From assembly GCA_019637265.1 (NCBI GenBank), contig JAHBVY010000001.1, forward strand, positions 868,001 through 932,000: a stretch of DNA of 64,000 nt, given 5' to 3'. The notes beneath the pieces are model-generated. The model worked only from the letters and a program-made list of their open reading frames with translations. It was not told the DNA's origin and did not search any database. Positions 1 to 8,422 of this stretch are shown here, piece by piece. Both the position numbers and the translations under genes were made by a program. The DNA comes from Polyangiaceae bacterium (GTDB lineage Bacteria > Myxococcota_A > Polyangia > Polyangiales > Polyangiaceae). Each line of letters starts with the position of its first letter. Within the stretch, counting starts at the first letter, position 1.

Positions 1-1087
1 CTTGGCGCCGCATCAGCCGCACCGCCTTCGAGTCTTGCAAGATCTCACGGGAGACGTTGAGCGGCAGATCCTCACTGTCGAGCACGCCGCGCACGAAGCG
101 GAGCCAGCGCGGGAGCAGCTCCTCGGCGTCGTTCATCACGAACACGCGGCGCACGTGGAGGCGGATCCCGCGCTTCACCTCGGGGTCGAACAGATCGATC
201 GGCGGGCGCTTGGGGATGAAGAGCAGCCCAGCGAACATCTGGGTGCCTTCCACGTGGAAATGTCGGCGCGCGAGCGGCGCCTCGAAGTCATGGGTGAGGT
301 GTTTGTAGAAGTCGGTGTACTGCTCGTCCGTGACCTCCTTCGGCGAGCGCTGCCACAGCGCGCTGCCTTGGTTCAGGCGGCGGTACGTGGGCTCGCCTTC
401 GGCGCGCTCGTCGGCGGCTTCGCCAGCTTGGTCCTTGGGCGCGGGCGGCTCCAAGAGCTCGATCGGGTGCGCCACGTAGTCCGAGTAGCGCCGCACCAGC
501 TCCTCGATGCGCCAGCGCTTGAGGTAGTCCCTGGCGTCCTCCTTCAGGTGCAAGACGACGTCCGTGCCACGCCCGGCGCGCTCCGCGGGCTCCAGCGTGT
601 AGCCCTCCTTCGCGTCGGAGCTCCAACGCGCGGCGCCCGCCTCCCCCGCGCGGCGGCTCACCACGTCCACCCGATCGGCGACGAGGAACGCCGAGTAGAA
701 GCCCACCCCGAACTGACCAATCAGCTGCACCGCGTCGCCCTGCTTCGCGGCCTCCTGCGCCCTCTGAAGCTGCTCCACGAAGGCCTTGGAGCCCGAGTGC
801 GCGATGGTCCCCAGGTTCTTCGCCAGCTCCTCCTGGCTCATCCCGATCCCGTTGTCGCTCAGCGTGAGCGTGCCCGCGGCTTCATCCGCCGCCACCCGGA
901 TCACCAGCTCTGGATCGCCCTCCAGCAGCTTCGGATCGGCGATGGCCTCGAAGCGCAGCTTATCCAGGGCGTCCGAAGCGTTGCTGATGAGCTCTCGGAG
1001 AAAAATCTCCGGGTTCGAGTAGAGCGACCCGACGACGAGCCGCAAAACTTGGCTCACCTCGGCCTGAAACGAGTGCATTTCTCCCAT
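1..1087 (-). CDS. htpG: Molecular chaperone HtpG (Hsp90), N-terminal part, runs off the left edge
   Basis: ATP-dependent cytosolic Hsp90 chaperone. About 362 residues of the N-terminal and middle regions are in the window; the C-terminus lies beyond position 1. The reverse strand reads NASDALDKLRFEA, the GHKL ATP-site motif DNGIGM and the lid motif GQFGVGFYSAF, followed by the middle domain ending near NVSREILQDSK. Start is ATG 1087 (MGEMHSF) or ATG 1078; GGGAGAA lies almost against the second ATG, so neither has ideally spaced Shine-Dalgarno. An inverted repeat directly upstream (1092-1120) may be an operator. The long plus-strand frame over the same bases is only a shadow. Family assignment is certain; start is not. 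Confidence 0.97.
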   Translation of the reverse strand, partial: MGEMHSFQAEVSQVLRLVVGSLYSNPEIFLRELISNASDALDKLRFEAIADPKLLEGDPELVIRVAADEAAGTLTLSDNGIGMSQEELAKNLGTIAHSGSKAFVEQLQRAQEAAKQGDAVQLIGQFGVGFYSAFLVADRVDVVSRRAGEAGAARWSSDAKEGYTLEPAERAGRGTDVVLHLKEDARDYLKRWRIEELVRRYSDYVAHPIELLEPPAPKDQAGEAADERAEGEPTYRRLNQGSALWQRSPKEVTDEQYTDFYKHLTHDFEAPLARRHFHVEGTQMFAGLLFIPKRPPIDLFDPEVKRGIRLHVRRVFVMNDAEELLPRWLRFVRGVLDSEDLPLNVSREILQDSKAVRLMRRQ

Positions 1088-1091
1088 GACG

Positions 1092-1120
1092 GCGCCGACA
1101 AATGGCCACTTTGTCGGCGC
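1092..1120. promoter_or_regulatory. Perfect 11-bp inverted repeat upstream of htpG (candidate operator)
   Basis: GCGCCGACAAA (1092-1102), a 7-base spacer, then TTTGTCGGCGC (1110-1120), five bases upstream of the first htpG ATG. It does not match the CIRCE consensus (TTAGCACTC/GAGTGCTAA). Its core CGACAAA..TTTGTCG is shared with the R1 palindrome at 1198-1233. A repressor site or a 5'-UTR hairpin are both possible. Confidence 0.45.
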
Positions 1121-1197
1121 TGTCAAGCGCACCCCACCGCGCTCGAGGCGGAGCGGGCACAAGGGGGCAGACACAGGGGCACAGGGGCCTGCCCCTA

Positions 1198-1233
1198 CTA
1201 GGACGACAAACGGTAAACCGTTTGTCGTCCTAG
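1198..1233. repeat. R1 palindrome-only copy (36 bp)
   Basis: A perfect palindrome with 17-bp arms beginning CTAGGACGACAAACGGT around a 2-base centre, bounded by CTAG on both sides. It is the right-hand palindrome of the R1 family seen at 14029-14058 and 37299-37328. The TAG stop of the minus-strand gene at 1230-2192 (bases 1230-1232) lies inside it, so the element ends that reading frame and could also act as a hairpin terminator between that gene and htpG. Confidence 0.9.
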
Positions 1234-2192
1234 AAGCTCGCGAACAGCCCGAGACCGCCACCACCCGGCGCTGCCGTGGGCACCAGCGCCGCGCGCGGCA
1301 ACCCTCGCGAGCGCGAGCCCCGCGCACCAGGCGCGGGCTCTTCGTGGCTGAGCACCAGGTAGGCGCCGGTGGCGAGGAACACGGAGCCGACGATCAAGCT
1401 GATGGTGCTGACGCCGCCCAGCGTGCGCCCCGACTCCACGCGATCATACCCCGCCTGGGTGCAGCGCTGGTTCGGGCACTCGTCGTCCGCAGCGCCCTTG
1501 TCCGCGAGCGTCATGAAGCCCGTCACCGCGCCCACGCCGAGCCCCAGGATGCCCACCCCACCCAGCACGTAACCAAGCACCGGCGCGCTAGCGGCGGGCG
1601 CTTCATCCCCGACTTCAGCCCCCAGCGCGCGCCCGACCGACACCTTGAGCACCTGGCTCTCCCCCTCGGCCAGCTGCAGCTCGAACTCGGCGTCCTCATG
1701 GCCGGGCGCCACCACCACCACCCTCACCTGCCCTGGATCCACCGGCAGCGGCGCGCCGAAGCTCGCCGCGGTGAGCTCGACGTCCCCGCGCTTCACCACG
1801 CCGCCTGGAGGCAGCTCCCCCTCGAGCTGAATGGTGAGCTTCGGGAGCCGCGGCTCCAGCGCCGAGGCGCGCGCGATGGCGATGCGGCGGCGCTCATCCT
1901 CCGGCGGCAGGCGCTGCGCCACCTCCTGGAAGTGAGTCCAGGCGGCGGCGACCTGCCCCAGCTTCTCCTCACAGTCAGCCAGGTTGAACACCGTGCCGAT
2001 GGCGGGGTCCAGCCGGTTGCTCTCGCGGAACTTGGAACATGCCGTGCGGAAATCCCCCGCGTCCGCCGCCGCGCGCCCTTGGCGAAACAGCGCCTCCGCC
2101 GCCGCTGGGTCGCTCGCCTCCGCACCCGCCGTCGTCGACAAAAAAAGGCACAGCGCCGAGACCCCCACGCTCCTCAGAAGGCAGCTCCGCAT
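1230..2192 (-). CDS. Exported TPR-like protein with C-terminal membrane segments
   Basis: A 320-residue protein of unknown specific function. It has an N-terminal signal peptide (MRSCLLRSVGVSALCLFL..TAGAEA), then a TPR-like stretch with the pattern ALFRQGRAAADAGDF and CSKFRESNRLDPAIGTVFNLADCEEKLG, common in exported myxobacterial proteins. A beta-rich PEGA-like middle region (PGGVVKRGDVEL) follows, then two hydrophobic segments near residues 205-230 and 260-282. This fits a periplasmic or envelope scaffold protein. The stop codon falls inside the R1 palindrome at 1198-1233, so the natural C-terminus may have been altered by insertion. Confidence 0.75.
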   Translation of the reverse strand: MRSCLLRSVGVSALCLFLSTTAGAEASDPAAAEALFRQGRAAADAGDFRTACSKFRESNRLDPAIGTVFNLADCEEKLGQVAAAWTHFQEVAQRLPPEDERRRIAIARASALEPRLPKLTIQLEGELPPGGVVKRGDVELTAASFGAPLPVDPGQVRVVVVAPGHEDAEFELQLAEGESQVLKVSVGRALGAEVGDEAPAASAPVLGYVLGGVGILGLGVGAVTGFMTLADKGAADDECPNQRCTQAGYDRVESGRTLGGVSTISLIVGSVFLATGAYLVLSHEEPAPGARGSRSRGLPRAALVPTAAPGGGGLGLFASF

Positions 2193-2255
2193 CCCGCGAG
2201 GCTACCTCACCTGAGCTCTCCGCGCCGCGCGATTTCCTCCGCAAGAGCGGGCTCA

Positions 2256-2370
2256 GGGGGTTGGACGGCACCGCACTTGCCTGACACAGCGTGCGCGCTC
2301 GTGGACCCGCTGAGGCACCCGCCCCACCGTACTTCAGCGCCTCACAGTGACCTGCCAAACCCCCAACCCC
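2256..2370. repeat. R2/R4 intergenic repeat with G/C-rich inverted ends
   Basis: The left end carries GGTTGGACGGCACCGC (2259-2274), the reverse complement of the R2 core. The right end carries TGCCAAACCCCCAACCCC (2353-2370). GGGGGTT..GGCA on the left can pair with TGCC..AACCCCC on the right. It lies between the convergently placed ends and starts of two minus-strand genes and has no coding signal. Confidence 0.6.
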
Positions 2371-2418
2371 TGATGCTGCTGCGCGACACGATCCGCGGGA
2401 AGCCGTCGGCTCGGGTGC

Positions 2419-4065
2419 TCAGTGACGCCGATCGAACGGGTTGCTCGCGGGAGCCGGCGCTGGGTCAGGCTTCGGTGCTGGGGCCGACGCTGGCTGGGGC
2501 GCGGGGGCTGGGCCGGGCTGGGGTGCCGGAGCAGGGCCAGGCTTCGGCAGCGGCCCAGGCTTGAGCGACGGCTTCGGTGCTGGGCCCGGCGCCTTGGACG
2601 CGGCGGCGACGCCAGCGTCCTGCTCCGTGCGCTGCGCTGACGGCTCAGGCTGCGCTGATGGCTCGGGCTGCGCCGTCAGCTGCGCTGACGCTTCGGGCGC
2701 CGTGGGCTCACCCGTGGCGTGGGGCGGCGTCTCCACCGGGGCCAACCCGGAGGATGAGCCGGTCACCTGCACCAAGGACGCGTCCGCGCTCGGCCCCCCG
2801 CCACGCAGCGCGAGGAACAGCACGATCACCGCCGCGGCGCCCACCGCCCCCAGCCCGGCGAACAGCCAGGTCGGGCGACGAGTGGGCAGCTGGGGCGGCG
2901 CGCTGACGCGCTCGTCAGGGTTACTCACTGACTCCACCGTCACCCCTGCGGCGGAGTCGGTCACATCGTCACGCGCCGTGACCATCGACGGGGGCGCCGC
3001 CGCCACCAGGGTGGCGGGGCCGGTGACCATCGACGGCCGCGGCAGGCTGAGCGGCCCCATCTCGAGCGCCTCCTGCGCTTCACGCAGCCCGCCTTGCATC
3101 GCGCGCGCGTCGAGCCACCGATCGGCCTTCTTGAAGGCCAACGCGCGATCCACCAAGCGCACCACGGGCACCGGCAGCGCGGGGAGGAACTGCGCCACGC
3201 TCGGCGCGTCCGTCGTGGCAGCGAGGATGAGCTGCTCGTTGACGGTGTCCGCCTCGTGGACGTAGCGCCCCGTCAGCAAGGTGAACAGCGTCGCCCCCAC
3301 CGCCCACAAGTCAGTGCGGTGGTCTACCTCCTCCAAGCGCCCCAGCGCCTGCTCCGGCGCCATGAAGGCGGGCGTGCCCAAAAGTGAGCCCACCTGCGTG
3401 GTGGCGCCGCCACCGCTCGAGAGCTCCCGCAGCCGCGCGATCCCGAAGTCGAGCACCTTGAGCCGACCGTCACGCGTGAGGAACAGGTTCTCCGGCTTCA
3501 AATCGCGGTGCACCACGCCCCGACCATGGGCCGCCGCCAATAGGTCGAGCAGCTGATCGACGATGGGCAGCACTTCGGTAGCCGGCAGCTGCTGCCCCTT
3601 GCGCTCCCAGCGCCCCTCCAGCGTCTCTCCCTCGAGCAGCTCCATCACGAGGAACGCGCTGCCGTCCTCCATCACATCGTCGTCGAACACCTGCACCGCG
3701 CCCGGGTGATCGACGGTGTTCGCGACGTAGCCCTCCCGCAAGAACCGCGACCTCACCTCGCCGTCGAGCGACACCTCCGGGTGCAGCATCTTGATCGCGA
3801 CGCGGCTGTTGTTGCGGTGGGTGGCGGCGTACACGGTGGCCATCCCGCCGATCCCGAGCACCGCGTCGAGCGTCCACTTCCCCATCAGCGTCATGCCGAC
3901 GCGCTCACGAGCTCGCTCACCCACCCCGCGCGCCACCGCCGGAGGATCGATCGGTGTTTCCACGCGGCGCCCCGGGATTGGGCTCGCGCTGCGCGGCGCC
4001 CCGGGCTTCACGGCAACGGGCGGCCTCGGGGGCGTGGTCTTGCGGGGGCGAGGCGGGACGCTCAC
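2419..4065 (-). CDS. Membrane Ser/Thr protein kinase (Hanks type)
   Basis: Phosphorylates Ser/Thr residues in signalling; probably anchored in the inner membrane. The catalytic domain carries the Gly-rich loop GIGGMATVYAA, invariant Lys in VAIKML, catalytic loop VVHRDLKPENLFL, DFG in LKVLDFGIARL and GTPAFMAPEQ. After it come a disordered stretch, one membrane helix (TWLFAGLGAVGAAAVIVLFL) and a Pro-Ala-Lys tail made of repeated PAPKP/PGPAPAPQ units. No PASTA repeats are seen. GTG 4065, preceded by AGGAG, gives 548 residues; the frame stays open to TTG 4209, and ATG codons just before the kinase domain are alternatives. The PP2C phosphatase at 56155-56925 is a functional opposite but is not adjacent. 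Confidence 0.93.
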   Translation of the reverse strand: MSVPPRPRKTTPPRPPVAVKPGAPRSASPIPGRRVETPIDPPAVARGVGERARERVGMTLMGKWTLDAVLGIGGMATVYAATHRNNSRVAIKMLHPEVSLDGEVRSRFLREGYVANTVDHPGAVQVFDDDVMEDGSAFLVMELLEGETLEGRWERKGQQLPATEVLPIVDQLLDLLAAAHGRGVVHRDLKPENLFLTRDGRLKVLDFGIARLRELSSGGGATTQVGSLLGTPAFMAPEQALGRLEEVDHRTDLWAVGATLFTLLTGRYVHEADTVNEQLILAATTDAPSVAQFLPALPVPVVRLVDRALAFKKADRWLDARAMQGGLREAQEALEMGPLSLPRPSMVTGPATLVAAAPPSMVTARDDVTDSAAGVTVESVSNPDERVSAPPQLPTRRPTWLFAGLGAVGAAAVIVLFLALRGGGPSADASLVQVTGSSSGLAPVETPPHATGEPTAPEASAQLTAQPEPSAQPEPSAQRTEQDAGVAAASKAPGPAPKPSLKPGPLPKPGPAPAPQPGPAPAPQPASAPAPKPDPAPAPASNPFDRRH

Positions 4066-4239
4066 GGAGCTCCTAGGGCTGGGCGGGCCCTGCAACGCTA
4101 CGGCGACGACCGACTTACAGCAAGGCGGATGGCACTTCCGGATGGGAATTGAGCGATCACGATCAGGGAGGGAACATCTGACCGTGACCGACGTAGCATG
4201 CCCGTCCAATCAGGCTCAGGTGTGGGAGGTACATTGGTG

Positions 4240-4551
4240 ATGCTACAGTCGAACTGGAAGAAGAAGTCGCTCCGTACGCTCGCGGCAGGCACGGTGCTAG
4301 CGGGCGCGTTCTACGCCGGCATGGCCTTCGCGGCCCCGGCCGATCCGCTGCTCGCAGCCGCTGACTTGTCCGCCGAGAAGGCGATCGCGCAGCTCGAGGC
4401 GGCGAAGAACGAGGGCGTGAAGCCGCCCTTCGGTGGTCACCGGGCGAAGGCCGTCTGGCACATCAAGCAGGCGCGCAAGGAGATCGCCAAGGCGATCAAG
4501 TACGCGGAGAAGGAGCGCAAGCCGAAGCCGCCGCCGAAGAAGAAGCGCTGA
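4240..4551 (+). CDS. Small exported lysine-rich protein
   Basis: About 103 residues from ATG 4240 (GTG 4237 directly before it is also possible; GGAGG lies at 4225-4229). It has a charged N-terminus (NWKKKS), a hydrophobic signal segment (TLAAGTVLAGAFYAGMAFA) and a predicted cleavage after AFA. The mature part is helical and basic (AIAQLEAAKNEGVKPPFGGHRAKAVWHIKQARKEIAKAIKYAEK) with a Lys/Pro tail ending PPPKKKR. It resembles small secreted helical proteins that may bind nucleic acid or envelope polymers, but no family is recognised. Confidence 0.75.
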   Translation: MLQSNWKKKSLRTLAAGTVLAGAFYAGMAFAAPADPLLAAADLSAEKAIAQLEAAKNEGVKPPFGGHRAKAVWHIKQARKEIAKAIKYAEKERKPKPPPKKKR

Positions 4552-4611
4552 CCGCTCATGTCCGAGGGTTCCTGCTTGGGTCGCTACGGGGCGTTGGAGT
4601 AACCTACGCAC

Positions 4612-6027
4612 ATGCGGCGGCCCCACTCGAGCTCAGTGCTTCACGGACGATTCAGCGCAGCCGCTTTGACGGCTGTCCTGACGACCGGCTGCCTCGTCTC
4701 CTTCGATGGCTATGAGCTGGCGGAGGGGGCAGCCGGAGCCGGTGCGGATGGCGGCGTGGGCGCCAGCGCCGGGTTCGGGGCCGGCGCGGGGGTAGGCGCC
4801 AGCGGTGGCTTCGGCGCGACCGCGGGGGCGGGTGCCAGCGGCGGTGTGGGCGCGTCCGGCGCCTTCGGTGGCTCTGGAGGCTTCGGCGCGTCGGGCGCCT
4901 TGGGCGGCGCTGCAGGTTCTGGGGGGGTTGGCGCTTCGGGCGCCACGGGTGGTGTGGGAGGGATCGGGGGCGCCGCCGGTGGAGTGGGTGGTGATGGGGG
5001 TACCGGGGGTGCCGTCGGGGGCTCCGGCGGCTCGGCGGCTTCGGGGGGTGCCAGCGGGAGTGGGGCGAGCGGTGGCTCGGGCGCTTCGGGCGGCACGGCA
5101 GCTGCTGGTGGAACGGGCGCTGGCGGCTCCGGCGCTTCGGGCGGTACGGCCGCTGCCGGTGGGACGGGGGCTGGGGGCTCCGGCGCTTCCGGCGGCACGG
5201 CCGCTGCCGGTGGGACGGGGGCTGGGGGCTCGGGGGCTTCCGGCGGTACGGCCGCCTCGGGTGGAACGGGTGCGGGGGGCTCTGGCGGTTCTGGAGGCAG
5301 TCCCACTGACTGTCCCATAGGGCGCCCGGGGCCGACCATGGCGAAGATGCCGCTCGCGGGCGGTGGGTTCTTCTGCATCGACAGCACGGAGGTGACCAAC
5401 GCGCAGTATGAAGCGTTCCTCACCCTGGGGACGGGTGCTGCACAACCGTCAGGCTGCTCGACCAACAGCACCTACGCGCCCCAGTCGGGCAGCGACTGCC
5501 CCAACCTCAGTCACTACGACCCCTCTGGTCGGCCCAACTTCCCCATCACCTGCATCGACTGGTGTGACGCCTACATGTACTGCCAGGAGGCGGGCAAGCG
5601 CCTCTGCGGTGCGATCGAAGGTGGCGCGGTGCCCTGGGGCTCCAACACGAACCACACGGTGAGCCAGTGGGACAACGCGTGCAGCTTGGGTGGCTCGCGC
5701 GCCTACCAGTATGGTCCCAACTACATGAGCGGGCGCTGCAACGACGTCTCCTCACCTGTGACCGGCCCGGCTCAGGTCGCCATTTCGTTCCCCACTTGTA
5801 GCTCTAACTGGCCCGGCGAAGCGTCGATGTACGACTTGAGCGGCAACGTTCAGGAGTGGGAGAACAGCTGCAGTGGCTCCGATCCCACCAGCAACTGCGC
5901 CGCACGTGGAGGTGACTGGCTCGGGTCGGGCGCCGCCCTCTCCTGTGATGGGTCGGTCACCGTCTCTCGCATGACGCGCAGCCAGAAGCGCGGCTTCCGC
6001 TGCTGTTGGGACCCCAGCATGCCTTGA
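4612..6027 (+). CDS. Lipoprotein with Gly-rich linker and FGE-sulfatase (SUMF1-like) domain
   Basis: A 471-residue exported protein. The signal peptide ends with a lipobox-like LTTGC near residue 27. Residues about 35-230 are a low-complexity Gly/Ala/Ser linker, including near-identical tandem segments around 5090-5270 (GGTGAGGSGASGGTAAA). The C-terminal part from about 235 is an FGE/SUMF1-type fold (PF03781 pattern): FFCIDSTEVTNAQYEAFL, CIDWCDAYMYCQEAGKRLCG, YDLSGNVQEWENSC and RGFRCC. Catalytic formylglycine activity is not implied; such domains in surface lipoproteins are often binding or structural modules. Many Cys suggest disulfides. It probably sits on the cell surface with the linker as a spacer. 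Confidence 0.88.
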   Translation: MRRPHSSSVLHGRFSAAALTAVLTTGCLVSFDGYELAEGAAGAGADGGVGASAGFGAGAGVGASGGFGATAGAGASGGVGASGAFGGSGGFGASGALGGAAGSGGVGASGATGGVGGIGGAAGGVGGDGGTGGAVGGSGGSAASGGASGSGASGGSGASGGTAAAGGTGAGGSGASGGTAAAGGTGAGGSGASGGTAAAGGTGAGGSGASGGTAASGGTGAGGSGGSGGSPTDCPIGRPGPTMAKMPLAGGGFFCIDSTEVTNAQYEAFLTLGTGAAQPSGCSTNSTYAPQSGSDCPNLSHYDPSGRPNFPITCIDWCDAYMYCQEAGKRLCGAIEGGAVPWGSNTNHTVSQWDNACSLGGSRAYQYGPNYMSGRCNDVSSPVTGPAQVAISFPTCSSNWPGEASMYDLSGNVQEWENSCSGSDPTSNCAARGGDWLGSGAALSCDGSVTVSRMTRSQKRGFRCCWDPSMP

Positions 6028-6127
6028 CGCTTCGTCAGCGGAGCCGGCTGGCGCTGGGGCCGCCCCTGACTAAGCTTCCGGGTCGCTTCGCCCTCGGCTC
6101 GCTGGGGCGCGCGCCGCTGGAGTCCAT

Positions 6128-7078
<951 letters not shown>

Positions 7079-7159
7079 AGCCGACGTGAAGCACCCCATC
7101 GACGTGAAGCGCCGCCCTCAGCGCGGCGCCAGGCGCCGCCCCCACCACCGGGTGCCCGT

Positions 7160-8422
7160 GTGAAGCTCGCGCGCCTGAACCACATCCTCATCCCCGCCAC
7201 CAAGGAGGGGCGAGACAAGGCGCGGCGCTCGTGGCTCGTGCGCCTGGCGCGCCCCTTCACGTGGTTCGGCTCCGTGACGACCCGCGAGGGGCGCGGCCTC
7301 TCGCTCCTGATCGCCTTCATGGCGCTGTCGGGCGCCGACGTCCGCAGCACCCGGGTGTACTGGCTGTGGGTGCCGCTGTTCGCGGTGCTGATGGTCAGCT
7401 TGGCTGCTAGACGCTGGTTCAAGCTCACCGGCGTCACCCTGAGCGCGGAGGCGCCGCCCACCGTCACCGAGGGGGAGCCGCTCGAGCTGCGCCTCACGCT
7501 CGTCAATCACGGTCGAGAGGCGCGCCACGCGATCCGCATCGCAGGGCCCTTCCTACCGTGGGACGGCGCTTGGCTGCGGCACGCGCCGGGCGTCGCCGTG
7601 TTACCCGCTGGGGGGCGCACGACGCGCAGCGCGACGGCGCGCTTCATCGAGCGCGGCGATCATCACCTGGATGTGTTTCAGGCGACACAGCTGGTGCCGT
7701 TTCGGCTCACCCACGGGCCGCGCGTGGTGAGCGAGGGTTGTCGCTTCTGCGTGGTGCCGCGGCCCGCGCGGGTGGATTTGAACGCGCTGCTCGATCGCCT
7801 GGGCACGGACGGCGCGCACCGCGACGCTCAGACGCGCGCCGGGCGCGGGGGTCGGGGCGACATCATCGGCGTGCGCGCCTACCGCGCGGGGGATCCGATC
7901 CGCGATCTCCACATGCGCACCTGGGCGCGCACGGGCGAGCCCCATGTGCGCGAGTACCAAGCGGCCGAGAGCGGGCGCTCGGTGGTGGTGCTCGACGCCG
8001 CCGGGGAGCGCGACGAGCCCGCCTTCGAGGCGAGCATCCGCTTCGCCGCGGGGGTGCTCTCGGCGCTCGTCGAGCGCGGCCACACCGTTGACTTGATCCT
8101 CTCCAGCGCGGAGCACACGACGCACGGCGTGAACAAGCACCCAGACTCGCTCGCGCTCGGCCTCGCCGCCCTGGCGCGCACCCGTCCGCAGCTCCAACCG
8201 CCCGCCGAGCTGTGGTCGCGCGTGGAGCGAGAGCTGGGCGACGACACCCTGGCGCTGGTGATGATCAGCCCGAGCCCCGCGCGCGCCGCGGAGCTCGACG
8301 AGGCGCTCCGCCGCGGTCACCCGCGCGGCCTGTGCGTCGCGGTCACGCGGCGCGAGGGTGATTCCGCGCGGATCCGTGAGGTGCTGGTGAGCGAGCTCGA
8401 GCACGGGGAGGTCCAACTGTGA
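7160..8422 (+). CDS. DUF58 domain protein
   Basis: A 420-residue membrane-anchored protein. Two hydrophobic segments lie near residues 45-60 and 70-88 (WLWVPLFAVLMVSLA), followed by a beta-rich region and the DUF58 signature GDIIGVRAYRAGDPIRDLHM with HVREYQ after it. The C-terminal part resembles a vWA-like fold. It starts at GTG 7160, 81 bases after the MoxR gene, and its TGA overlaps the GTG of the next gene by four bases (8419-8422), so translational coupling is likely. Molecular role unknown; MoxR partners commonly carry vWA-like domains. Confidence 0.93.
   Translation: MKLARLNHILIPATKEGRDKARRSWLVRLARPFTWFGSVTTREGRGLSLLIAFMALSGADVRSTRVYWLWVPLFAVLMVSLAARRWFKLTGVTLSAEAPPTVTEGEPLELRLTLVNHGREARHAIRIAGPFLPWDGAWLRHAPGVAVLPAGGRTTRSATARFIERGDHHLDVFQATQLVPFRLTHGPRVVSEGCRFCVVPRPARVDLNALLDRLGTDGAHRDAQTRAGRGGRGDIIGVRAYRAGDPIRDLHMRTWARTGEPHVREYQAAESGRSVVVLDAAGERDEPAFEASIRFAAGVLSALVERGHTVDLILSSAEHTTHGVNKHPDSLALGLAALARTRPQLQPPAELWSRVERELGDDTLALVMISPSPARAAELDEALRRGHPRGLCVAVTRREGDSARIREVLVSELEHGEVQL

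Noticed and set aside
2..1201. Long plus-strand open frame (about 399 codons) opposite htpG
   Set aside because: The minus strand reads clear Hsp90 motifs across the same bases; the plus frame is a high-GC antisense shadow.
4710..5471. Pro/Ala-rich minus-strand frame opposite the Gly-rich lipoprotein linker
   Set aside because: Simply the complement of the GGC/GCC-type low-complexity linker of the real gene.
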